64,000 nt of DNA from Aliivibrio_A sp016764915 (GTDB lineage: Bacteria; Pseudomonadota; Gammaproteobacteria; Enterobacterales; Vibrionaceae): assembly GCA_965224595.1 (NCBI GenBank), contig OZ245058.1, positions 2,294,001-2,358,000 of the forward strand. Reading direction: 5' to 3'. The notes below the pieces were generated by a model, which ran no database searches, was not told the DNA's origin, and was given only the letters and a program-made list of their open reading frames with translations. Below, piece after piece: positions 51,386-58,063 of this stretch (positions are counted from its first letter, which is position 1; every line of letters starts with the position of its first letter). Position numbers and translations under genes: made by a program.

Positions 51386-52578
51386 TCGGCCACCCTCATC
51401 GCGATAGTTCCGCGCATAAACAGTGGGTGTTGCGCTGAGTTTAGTGCGGTTATTAACGCTTCCTGACTATAAGAAGAATGCGCCAAAGCTAAAGCCGGTA
51501 TAAAGCGTCCGCGCTGGGTAAACTGCTCGGGCTCTGAGCCTTTTTTTACTTTGTCGCATTGAGCATCAACCCCTTCTTTGAGTGCAACCAGCTCATGGTA
51601 CAGCTCAAGACGCTCGCTAGTTGACACGTCCGTCACTTCATCAATTCGATTGCTTATCTGCTCAGAAATACGGATTAAATCACTTTTGATAAGGGTTGGC
51701 TGACCTTTTGAGGCGAGCACGCTGTAGGTGTCATCGCTCTCTAACCTGGCTATGTCCTTACTCATTTTCACAGCGGCCGTCACCATTTGAACGTTGTAAT
51801 GTGCGCTTGGAGTATCGGGGTTTATCGCTTTGAGCATGGTTGCTTGCGCTGTTCGTGAGTTATCAACCGCTTCATTGTCAGGTGCATCTTCAGAGCGAAC
51901 CGCACTGGCCACGCTATCAATGGTAATACTAAGCTGCTCGGCAAATTGTCCAGGCGCATTGGCAATGCTTGAAATAGCCACAAGCGCGCTGTTTAACTCT
52001 TGATTCAAGGCGACAAGGGTTTGGCTTGGGATCTTTAGTTTATTGGATATACCCACTAACTGACCAACCGCATGCGTGAAATCTTGGCGCAGCGTGTTCA
52101 CCTGGGCCACGTCCATCGCTTCCACATCGACCGCAAAGGTTTTGGTGGAGACGGTTTCAACTGAGCTTGCTTGCTGCTGTGAGTTAACCGTTTCAGTAAC
52201 CGTGCTGGTAAGCGTTGGTAGCTTTCCTTCCCGGCGAAACGAGAGTGAGAGCTGGGCGACACCTAACGTAGTGTTGATCTCTTGGGAGTATGTTTCAAAC
52301 ACCAGTGCCAACTCACCCAGCCATGGGTGCTCGAGCTCGCCCGTTGGGGTTTTGTCTAAACTGCGCAGCAATGCATTGGCGCGAGCCAGTGAATCACTGC
52401 CAACAAACACAACCGTCAAGTCAATGCTACTGGCCGCGCTTCCCATCACTTTAATGCTAGGTAAGTCGGCATAAGGAATTTCACTGACATGAAGACGCTT
52501 ACCACCATCAATTGAGGTGGTGAGAATGTTGAGTTCAAGGCCATTCCAGCGCCCTTTTTCGTACTGCCTCACCCACAT
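51382..52578 (-). CDS. Tail/DNA circularisation protein (Mu gpN-like)
   Basis: 398 residues. The N-terminal YEKGRWNGLELNILTTSIDGGKRLHVSEIPYADLPSIKVMG is the DNA_circ_N domain of Mu gpN, followed by helical segments. It attaches the hub or works in tail assembly; a nicking or circularisation role for the family is only inferred. First gene of the baseplate operon, behind Ogr. Confidence 0.85.
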   Translation of the reverse strand: MWVRQYEKGRWNGLELNILTTSIDGGKRLHVSEIPYADLPSIKVMGSAASSIDLTVVFVGSDSLARANALLRSLDKTPTGELEHPWLGELALVFETYSQEINTTLGVAQLSLSFRREGKLPTLTSTVTETVNSQQQASSVETVSTKTFAVDVEAMDVAQVNTLRQDFTHAVGQLVGISNKLKIPSQTLVALNQELNSALVAISSIANAPGQFAEQLSITIDSVASAVRSEDAPDNEAVDNSRTAQATMLKAINPDTPSAHYNVQMVTAAVKMSKDIARLESDDTYSVLASKGQPTLIKSDLIRISEQISNRIDEVTDVSTSERLELYHELVALKEGVDAQCDKVKKGSEPEQFTQRGRFIPALALAHSSYSQEALITALNSAQHPLFMRGTIAMRVAE

Positions 52579-52925
52579 AGTGGCAACGCCTGCACGAAAA
52601 GAGCGGGTGAATTTGCATTATTCATACTCTTTTCTCATTGTTTTTTCATCCATATCCGTGCCCAGCTGCGATGCAAACTAAGCGTGTTATGCAGTTTCGT
52701 GGGTACTTATGCCGAGGGCGAGCGCTTTGGGCTTGCGTCGCCTCACCTACCCCTCCGCACCAAAAGTGTGCCCTTTAAGAAAACGAAGAAAAGGAGTCGC
52801 ATAAGTACGCAAGAAAAGCGAATGCAAGATATTGATATGAAAGAAGAAACACCTTCATATTACCTGCAAGTTATCAAATAGGCAATTTCGTTTTATTTCG
52901 TTTTTCGTGTTTTGAATATTAATTA
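52579..52925. other. Gap between Ogr and the baseplate operon
   Basis: About 350 bases without a supported gene. It contains the inverted pair ATATGAA/TTTCATAT (around 52840-52865) and two GAAA(T)AAAACGAAA-like repeats near 52890. A 65-codon plus-strand frame here has no ribosome-binding site and an unlikely composition. No copy of the late palindrome is seen, so the baseplate operon may be transcribed from upstream or from another kind of promoter. Confidence 0.4.
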
Positions 52926-53159
52926 TTACTCATCAAAGATATCCATCTGCTCTTGGTTTTTGCACAATTCGGGCTGCAGCAACGGATCCGGCTTCTTCCC
53001 CGTAGGCTCAATGGCGTGCGAGAACGAGATGTGGGACACGAATACTTTCCCGCAATTTAAGTTCAAGCATTGGCAATAGAGCTCTCGCGTTTCGGCGCTT
53101 ATTATTTTTGATGTCGCGACACGCGTTTTACTCAAACAGTCGGGACAGGTGATCAACAC
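52926..53159 (-). CDS. Late-gene activator, Ogr/Delta zinc-finger family
   Basis: 77 residues. CPDC-(n)-TRELYCQCLNLNCGKVFVS has the C-x2-C ... C-x4-C zinc-binding pattern of P2 Ogr and P4 Delta, and the rest aligns in style (TKERYHQCQNVNC in P2). It would bind near late promoters and recruit RNA polymerase. The palindromes at 36511 and 45816 are its candidate sites. Confidence 0.9.
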   Translation of the reverse strand: MLITCPDCLSKTRVATSKIISAETRELYCQCLNLNCGKVFVSHISFSHAIEPTGKKPDPLLQPELCKNQEQMDIFDE

Positions 53160-53306
53160 GTTTCGCCACCTCTACGGTTCAAATTAATTATCTAATTACG
53201 ACAGTATAAAATTCAATTATAAGATTTAAATCAATGAGTTATTGTATCATTTTGACAGAAATAAAGCTGCATTTTCAGGCGATAAATGCAGAAAAAACAG
53301 GCATAT

Positions 53307-53517
53307 TTAGGACAGGGATTGAATGTACTTGAGGGCTTTTTCTAACTCGGGAGAGCCATACATGGCAAGGGCTATCAGTTCACATTTTTTAGGCTCGTAT
53401 CTGCCATTGCGCCGGTCTTGGACAGACGCCTCACTGATACCAAGATAGTCAGCGCAGGCAAAGTTCGAGAGTGATGTGGATTTTTGCAGCTCAACAAAAA
53501 CGCGCTTCATATCCATT
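53307..53517 (-). CDS. Small HTH DNA-binding protein
   Basis: About 69 residues from the ATG at 53517 with AAGGA in front. A longer TTG-initiated frame from 53621 overlaps other sequence. FACADYLGISEASVQDRRNGRYEPKKCELIALAMYG is a helix-turn-helix of the Cro/XRE type. It is a possible second regulator between replication and late functions; no close name. Confidence 0.6.
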
Positions 53518-53621
53518 CCTTGTAATTTCTGGGGATTCCCCAGAAATATATCATGAATATCAATTGAAGAGTATTGCCTCTCGTCCGCTAAAAAGCTCTG
53601 TAAGCTCTTCTGTCCACACAA

Positions 53622-53882
53622 TCATCTGAATTCCATAAAGTATTGCGCTATCAAAAGAAAAACCCACAGCAACGACCAGGGCTTGAAATTTGGCCCTATA
53701 AATCTATATCGCCATCTTCTCTTCATGCCAGACCCATCGCGTAGCGATAAGAACGACCACGACACCGCCATGGTGCGCGGTATCCTCCTGTCGTATGACA
53801 AAAAGCACTTACCCCATCGCAATAAGGACTCACCGCGTAGCGGTCGAGAGGACGCCTCATCAATAAAAAGTCTGTTATCCAC
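53622..53882 (-). CDS. Hypothetical small protein, doubtful
   Basis: 86 codons. The last 34 residues (MKRRWRYRFIGPNFKPWSLLWVFLLIAQYF) could form a separate small membrane protein starting at about 53726. The first part (RPLRGESLLRWGKCFLSYDRRIP) is basic and may be translated noncoding sequence, since another frame is also open over the same bases. I cannot decide whether this is a gene or a conserved structural or origin region. Confidence 0.3.
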   Translation of the reverse strand: MDNRLFIDEASSRPLRGESLLRWGKCFLSYDRRIPRTMAVSWSFLSLRDGSGMKRRWRYRFIGPNFKPWSLLWVFLLIAQYFMEFR

Positions 53883-53963
53883 AATCCATTGTGGGAGATA
53901 GATATTATTGAATCACATAAATAAAAGAATATTAGCAAGGGTATCTGGAGGGCAATGTCTAAC

Positions 53964-54131
53964 TCAAAGCGATCCTATTCCGACATCTATGTATAACTGA
54001 TCTAATAATTCTAAAAAAGGATCGTCATTCGGCCCAAAAGGATCACTATCGCGCATGTCATTGTTTGTTTTTTGACCAGCAAAAAACCGCAGGCGCGTGT
54101 CATTCCACTCAGCTAAGAGCGTGTGGTTCAT
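53964..54131 (-). CDS. Small phage protein after the replication gene
   Basis: About 55 residues from the ATG at 54131 (MNHTLLAEWNDTRLRFFAG), eight bases past the last codon of rep. Acidic C-terminus (DPFLELLDQLYIDVG). Unknown function. Confidence 0.45.
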   Translation of the reverse strand: MNHTLLAEWNDTRLRFFAGQKTNNDMRDSDPFGPNDDPFLELLDQLYIDVGIGSL

Positions 54132-54138
54132 GCTTGTG

Positions 54139-55134
54139 TCAGGGTGTATGGGGGGAGTGGGTGATCTCACTCTGCTTAACAGAGAGGCCCATTCGGCTTA
54201 ACAGGTTGTTGGCCATCTTAGTGATGCTTCGCGCTTCGGTGCTGATATCCCAGCCTTTCTTTCTGATGCGCTGCACCAGCTTACGGGAGATGTAACTAAG
54301 GCGATCGATGGGCTTCATGTCCGCTATCTTGATGGTGTAGCTGGAGTTTGCTTGTGCGTGCCTATATTCCCACACGCGAAGGATGTTGCTGTGGCAATAG
54401 GTTTTTAGCGCTATCTGCGCGTCGTATTGCTCAAAGCGTTTGGCTGCTTCTATTTTGCGGCGTTGGATCTCAGCGGTGCGCAAGCTGTTAAGCTCACTCT
54501 CATTAATACCCAGTAACTCATAGAACAGTGGCGTGGTGCACAACGTTCGCGGCAGGCGGCCATCGTGCAGAATATCTTGAATTGAGTGGCTACTGTGCTC
54601 AGGCTCGTACAAAACCCCCATAACAACCAGCTCTTTCATGATGACTGATATTGTAGAGCTGGATACCTTGATCTCTTTGCCTATCTCGATGCACAACCGG
54701 GAGACATTAATGCAACCCGTTACCGCATCCGAGTTATACGCAATCCAGCGCAGAGTGTTTTCTATGTTCTGTTTATGCTCGGTTCTAAAGGATAGGTTGC
54801 GTTTACGCATTCCCACTTCAATGAGTCGATAGACCAGGACTGGCCATTGCGCGTTTACCCAGGCGCCGTGTTTTTCAATGGTGTTAAATATCTTGCGGTT
54901 AAGTGTGGGTATGCGTTTTTTCTTGCGAGCTGACATTGGTATAACATCGAAATCGGAATTGAGTGACTCATCAGGGTGCCACGTTGGCGCAATGGGCCAT
55001 CCGTTAGATTGATTTGTTTTTAATTTGCGACCGTTAGAGCTTGGCGTACTTTCCGAGCACTCACGACCAGGCACAGCGAGCGTTTGCTCACTGTGCTTGT
55101 TTTCGTCGTTAATGTGTGAAAAGTGCTTAGTCAC
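54139..55134 (-). CDS. Replication initiation protein, plasmid RepA-like
   Basis: 331 residues from the GTG at 55134, which has AAGGAT before it; the longer frame to 55245 overlaps the upstream gene. ARKKKRIPTLNRKIFNTIEKHGAWVNAQWPVLVYRLIEVGMRKRNLSF, a winged-helix part (SRLCIEIGKEIKVSSSTISVIMKELVVMGVLYEP) and a basic C-terminal end fit RepA-type (IncFII-like) initiators. No HUH or tyrosine-pair motif of P2 gpA rolling-circle enzymes is present. So replication probably is theta-type from an iteron or local origin, unlike P2. Assignment moderate. Confidence 0.6.
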   Translation of the reverse strand: MTKHFSHINDENKHSEQTLAVPGRECSESTPSSNGRKLKTNQSNGWPIAPTWHPDESLNSDFDVIPMSARKKKRIPTLNRKIFNTIEKHGAWVNAQWPVLVYRLIEVGMRKRNLSFRTEHKQNIENTLRWIAYNSDAVTGCINVSRLCIEIGKEIKVSSSTISVIMKELVVMGVLYEPEHSSHSIQDILHDGRLPRTLCTTPLFYELLGINESELNSLRTAEIQRRKIEAAKRFEQYDAQIALKTYCHSNILRVWEYRHAQANSSYTIKIADMKPIDRLSYISRKLVQRIRKKGWDISTEARSITKMANNLLSRMGLSVKQSEITHSPHTP

Positions 55135-55157
55135 AATGATCCTTATTGGTAAAAACG

Positions 55158-55394
55158 TTACTTGGGTAGAGCAGGCCAAGGGCCGCCATTGAGCATTATC
55201 CGCATTATTGAATCTTCTGGGTTTTGAGGATCGTATAAGCCCCAATAGCGTTTCGCTCGTTCCGACTTACCATTTTGGCCAACATCGAGGCATTGTATGA
55301 ATGCAAAAATCCGTTGTTCAGCGCCGCTCGTAATGCAGAGGCACTTTTTGTGCGCGGTATCAAAAAGCAGATTGGTGTTAGTTTTAATTTTCAT
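55158..55394 (-). CDS. Hypothetical phage protein
   Basis: About 78 residues from the ATG at 55394 (MKIKTNTNLLFDTAHKKCLC). A longer frame from 55436 overlaps the previous gene. Contains GKSERAKRYWGLYDPQNPEDSIMRIMLNGGPWP. Not recognised; early-region gene. Confidence 0.5.
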   Translation of the reverse strand: MKIKTNTNLLFDTAHKKCLCITSGAEQRIFAFIQCLDVGQNGKSERAKRYWGLYDPQNPEDSIMRIMLNGGPWPALPK

Positions 55395-55419
55395 GCTTCT
55401 CTCTCGCTTATCATTAATT

Positions 55420-55617
55420 TCATAGCGCTCTAACATCGAGTTTTAGCACTTGGATTTTGAGTTTTGTTTCTTCAATTTGAAGCGTCATTAATTCCGCCTC
55501 CACATCATCTGTTTTTGTTGGTGGCGGTATCCAAATTAAAAAAGCAACCCAGCAAAGTAGGAGCACTGGGCCAACAACCCAAAGGAATGCATATAGATGA
55601 AATGGGCGTTGTTTCAT
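55420..55617 (-). CDS. Small membrane protein with coiled-coil tail
   Basis: 65 residues. A single hydrophobic segment (LYAFLWVVGPVLLLCWVAFLIWI) is followed by an acidic heptad region (EAELMTLQIEETKLKIQVLKLDV). It lies in the early operon, so a superinfection-exclusion role is conceivable but unsupported. Confidence 0.55.
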   Translation of the reverse strand: MKQRPFHLYAFLWVVGPVLLLCWVAFLIWIPPPTKTDDVEAELMTLQIEETKLKIQVLKLDVRAL

Positions 55618-55628
55618 TATTCGAATCT

Positions 55629-55763
55629 CTACTCAGCGCTATCCATGTCAATTATTTTTTTCCACACCCTAGCCCAAATTGTTAACCGTCTTTGGGTTGG
55701 CGCTACGCCAAGTTTTTGCATGTATGCAATGGTCATTTTTGCTAAAAACTTTTCTTTACTCAT
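55629..55763 (-). CDS. Small basic phage protein (44 aa)
   Basis: MSKEKFLAKMTIAYMQKLGV, followed by PTQRRLTIWARVWKKIID. AAGGA lies seven bases before the ATG, and the stop is 11 bases from the next gene. Short but well placed in the early operon; function unknown. Confidence 0.55.
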   Translation of the reverse strand: MSKEKFLAKMTIAYMQKLGVAPTQRRLTIWARVWKKIIDMDSAE

Positions 55764-55882
55764 GGTGTTGTCCTTGTTTAAAGTTGCATTACGACTTATC
55801 TAATTCACGGCCACAAAAAGGGTAATAACTGCACACGACAGTTGCGCTAAAGTGAAAAATGCTTTTGACAGCCAGGTATTCA

Positions 55883-56164
55883 TTATTGATATTCAGAGTG
55901 GGCTAAAGGTATGGGAGGGATAGCATCAGAGCCAAAATCTTTCGCGGTTAACATAAAGCTTTCGGCCAATGCATGCTCACCAAGATCGTAAGCCATTTGT
56001 GATAACGAGCTTATTTCGTTTGTTAAGTTTTCGCGCATCTTTTCAGAGCGAAAGTTACGTGAGGAATTTGGCATAGAATTCTCATTCATCTCGCACTTTT
56101 TAAATTGGTGATCGTTTAGCAATCCGTTGTAGATGGCGGTAAGGGCTGCGTCGTACTTCATCAC
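55883..56164 (-). CDS. Early phage protein after Cox
   Basis: 93 residues, helical (LTAIYNGLLNDHQFKKCEMNE ... MAYDLGEHALAESFMLTAKDF). AAGGA upstream. Position corresponds to the small gene after cox in P2-type phages; not recognised. Confidence 0.5.
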   Translation of the reverse strand: MMKYDAALTAIYNGLLNDHQFKKCEMNENSMPNSSRNFRSEKMRENLTNEISSLSQMAYDLGEHALAESFMLTAKDFGSDAIPPIPLAHSEYQ

Positions 56165-56219
56165 TCTGTTTCCTTTTGTGCTGTTACTTACAAATCACTA
56201 CATAGTTTGATGATGACAA

Positions 56220-56468
56220 CTACTTAAACCCCTCAAAACGATCCTTCCAGCCAAGCCAGTCTTCGTCCGCACTGTCAACCTGCTCAACTGCATGCTCATG
56301 TAACGCATGCATATTTATGAACCAAATACGCTGACCGTTACGGCGAGGCTTTGTCGGCAACTCACCGCGCTGACACATCTTTTTTACGGCTCCTTCGGTC
56401 ATACCAAATAGATCCGCGACTCCTTTTGCGGTCATGTATGAAGGTGCGACTGTTAGTTGACTTTCCAT
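56220..56468 (-). CDS. Cox-like excisionase/regulator
   Basis: 82 residues. YMTAKGVADLFGMTEGAVKKMCQRGELPTKPRRNGQRIWFINM is a winged-helix excisionase domain (HTH_17 type), and the ending DWLGWKDRFEGFK recalls the P2 Cox W-L-M-W-L end. It would promote excision and repress the C promoter. Divergent from the repressor gene. Confidence 0.8.
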   Translation of the reverse strand: MESQLTVAPSYMTAKGVADLFGMTEGAVKKMCQRGELPTKPRRNGQRIWFINMHALHEHAVEQVDSADEDWLGWKDRFEGFK

Positions 56469-56553
56469 CTTGTGGTATCCTCTAAAGTGGGTATGTCTAG
56501 ATACGTCCTAGCATGTCCAAACCACACCATTTGTTTGGTTTACACAATATAAT
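56469..56553. promoter_or_regulatory. C/Cox divergent switch region
   Basis: The ~100 bases between the divergent cox and repressor starts contain the inverted pair AAACCA ... TGGTTT (about 56519-56541), a candidate repressor operator, and TATAAT-like sequence (ACAATATAATATG) before the repressor gene. This is the lysis-lysogeny switch by position. Confidence 0.55.
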
Positions 56554-56571
56554 ATGTGGGATACCCATAAT

Positions 56572-56871
56572 ATGTCAATGAATACTTCAGAGAAATTGAT
56601 GGTAATGCGTGAAAGCGAGCGCATTACACGTAAAGTAATGAGCGAAATCACAGGAGTTCCTTATGGATCATTAACGGATTACGAGCTAGGAAGGGGGAGT
56701 ATGGGGCTAAAGGCTGCACAAAAAATATTAAGCCACGATAGATTCAAAAAATACACCATGTGGTTTCTATTCGATGAAGCAGACCCATCTTCCGGACAAA
56801 TTAGTCCGGCTCTCGCACACATTGGGCGAGACGGAACAATATTACCCCCATCAGACGAGAAAATTGGATAA
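56572..56871 (+). CDS. Immunity repressor, P2 C family
   Basis: About 99 residues from MSMNTSEKL. SEKLMVMRESERITRKVMSEITGVPYGSLTDYELGRGS aligns position by position with P2 C, and KKYTMWFLFDEADPSSGQISPALAHIG is nearly the P2 C-terminal pattern (KYTLWFM...PESGQIAPALAHFG). Maintains lysogeny by blocking the early promoter. An ATG at 56554 would add six residues. No S24 peptidase domain, so RecA-mediated induction by self-cleavage is not expected. Confidence 0.93.
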   Translation: MSMNTSEKLMVMRESERITRKVMSEITGVPYGSLTDYELGRGSMGLKAAQKILSHDRFKKYTMWFLFDEADPSSGQISPALAHIGRDGTILPPSDEKIG

Positions 56872-56937
56872 CCATCTGGTTAGACTCATGTTTATTTAAT
56901 CGAGCAACAAACAATGACTTATTCGAGGAGGTTGAAT

Positions 56938-57906
56938 ATGTCAATTAAGAAGCTCGATAACGGTCAGTATCAGGTGGATGTTAGGCCAGCTGGTATGAAA
57001 GGAAAGCGATACCGAAAGAGGTTTGATCGTAAAACCGAAGCGACAAATTACGAAAGATTTGTTACTACAAATTTCCATGATAAAGATTGGCGCGAAAAGC
57101 CAAGTGATAAAAGATCACTCTCTGAACTGATAGAACTCTGGTTCCAGCTTTATGGACAGACATTAAAAACAGGGATAAGAGAACGAAAGAGGCTTTTGCG
57201 AATTGATAGGTTAATGGGCAGTCCTCGCGCTTATCAAATAACAAAACAATTTTTCATTCGACATAGAGCGTCACGCATAGAAAGTGGAGTGCAGGCATCA
57301 ACATTTAATCGAGACCATAACAGTCTCAGTAGTGTTTTTACCGCACTAATTGACGCTGGTGAATACCCTCGTGAGCACCCTTTAACAGGAATTTCCAAGC
57401 TTCGAGAGAGACCATCTGAAATGAGCTTTTTATCTCAAGATGAGATACAGCAGTTACTTGCTAGCTTAGGAGAGGACTCCGAATTGATTGCGCGATTGTG
57501 CTTATGTACAGGAGCAAGATGGGGTGAGGCGAGCGACCTACGAGGTGAACAAGTAGCCAATGGTCGGGTGACATTTTTGGATACTAAAAATAACAAAAAT
57601 AGAACCATTCCTATTGGGGATAAATTAAATACACGACTTAAACAAAAAGGATCTGGGCGCCTTTTTAAAAGCTCCTATGCTGACTTTTATGCCGTACTAA
57701 AAGGTCTTGAATTTAATCTCCCTAAAGGGCAAGCAAGTCACGTATTAAGGCATACATTTGCGAGTCATTTCATGATGAACGGTGGAAATATTTTAACATT
57801 ACAGAAAATATTAGGGCACAGCGATATTAAACATACATTATTGTATGCTCATTTTTCACCGGATCATTTGGTTGATGCAATCAGGTTTAATCCGTTAGGA
57901 GAATGA
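56938..57906 (+). CDS. int: Phage integrase, tyrosine recombinase
   Basis: 322 residues from the ATG at 56938, which follows GAGGAGG; an ATG at 56914 lacks this. The N-terminal arm-binding part (SIKKLDNGQYQVDVRPAGMKG) is P2-like. Catalytic residues are R in CTGARWGEA, H-x-x-R in HVLRHTFASH, H in LGHSDIKH and the nucleophile Y in LLYAHF. It catalyses recombination at the acnB terminator. Located next to attR, with cox divergent, as in P2. Confidence 0.95.
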   Translation: MSIKKLDNGQYQVDVRPAGMKGKRYRKRFDRKTEATNYERFVTTNFHDKDWREKPSDKRSLSELIELWFQLYGQTLKTGIRERKRLLRIDRLMGSPRAYQITKQFFIRHRASRIESGVQASTFNRDHNSLSSVFTALIDAGEYPREHPLTGISKLRERPSEMSFLSQDEIQQLLASLGEDSELIARLCLCTGARWGEASDLRGEQVANGRVTFLDTKNNKNRTIPIGDKLNTRLKQKGSGRLFKSSYADFYAVLKGLEFNLPKGQASHVLRHTFASHFMMNGGNILTLQKILGHSDIKHTLLYAHFSPDHLVDAIRFNPLGE

Positions 57907-57963
57907 CCGGAAATTGACCGCCGATATGTCCAAACTTGTACAATTATGTACAGATAAAGGCAA

Positions 57964-58016
57964 AAATCAATCATGTAAGCGATTGATTTTAATAAAACCC
58001 ACGTAATACGTGGGTT
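57964..58016 (+). terminator. Tandem hairpins after int
   Basis: AAATCAATC/GATTGATTT (about 57966-57990) followed by TTAAT, then AAACCCACG/CGTGGGTTT (about 57995-58016). Both can stop int transcription before attR. An upstream palindrome TGTACA-N4-TGTACA lies at about 57937-57952 and may be an integrase or Cox element. Confidence 0.75.
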
Positions 58017-58017
58017 T

Positions 58018-58040
58018 AAAAAGCCCTCATAGGAGGGCTT
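58018..58040 (-). terminator. attR core, doubling as the acnB terminator
   Basis: AAAAAGCCCTCATAGGAGG (58018-58036) repeats attL. With the following GCTT it makes the stem AAGCCCTC/GAGGGCTT. On the minus strand, the direction of acnB, the stem is followed by TTTTT contributed by the phage side, so the acnB terminator is rebuilt after insertion. Confidence 0.88.
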
Positions 58041-58063
58041 ATACTTGCTTAGTATTGCGTTAA

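Larger units (their letters stand above)
22897..58036. mobile_element. Complete P2/Mu-mosaic prophage inserted between acnB and yacL
   Basis: The ends are two copies of AAAAAGCCCTCATAGGAGG (22897-22915 and 58018-58036). Order from attL: accessory block 2 (23221-28125), tail and head operon on the minus strand (28127-36442), terminase and portal on the plus strand (36577-39326), retron, resolvase, lysis genes, tail fibre/baseplate (45889-52578), Ogr, replication and control genes, and integrase (56938-57906). All functions for an autonomous temperate myovirus appear present: integration, immunity, replication, packaging, capsid, contractile tail and lysis. No obvious frameshifted structural gene is seen, so the prophage may be inducible. 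Confidence 0.92.

Noticed and set aside
36577..52578. Transposable Mu-type phage
   Set aside because: The tail genes are Mu-like, but there is no MuA/MuB transposase. A tyrosine integrase with a 19-bp att repeat explains the insertion.
52684..52881. 65-codon plus-strand frame between Ogr and gpN
   Set aside because: No ribosome-binding site, opposite strand to the surrounding operons, and a low-complexity basic composition.
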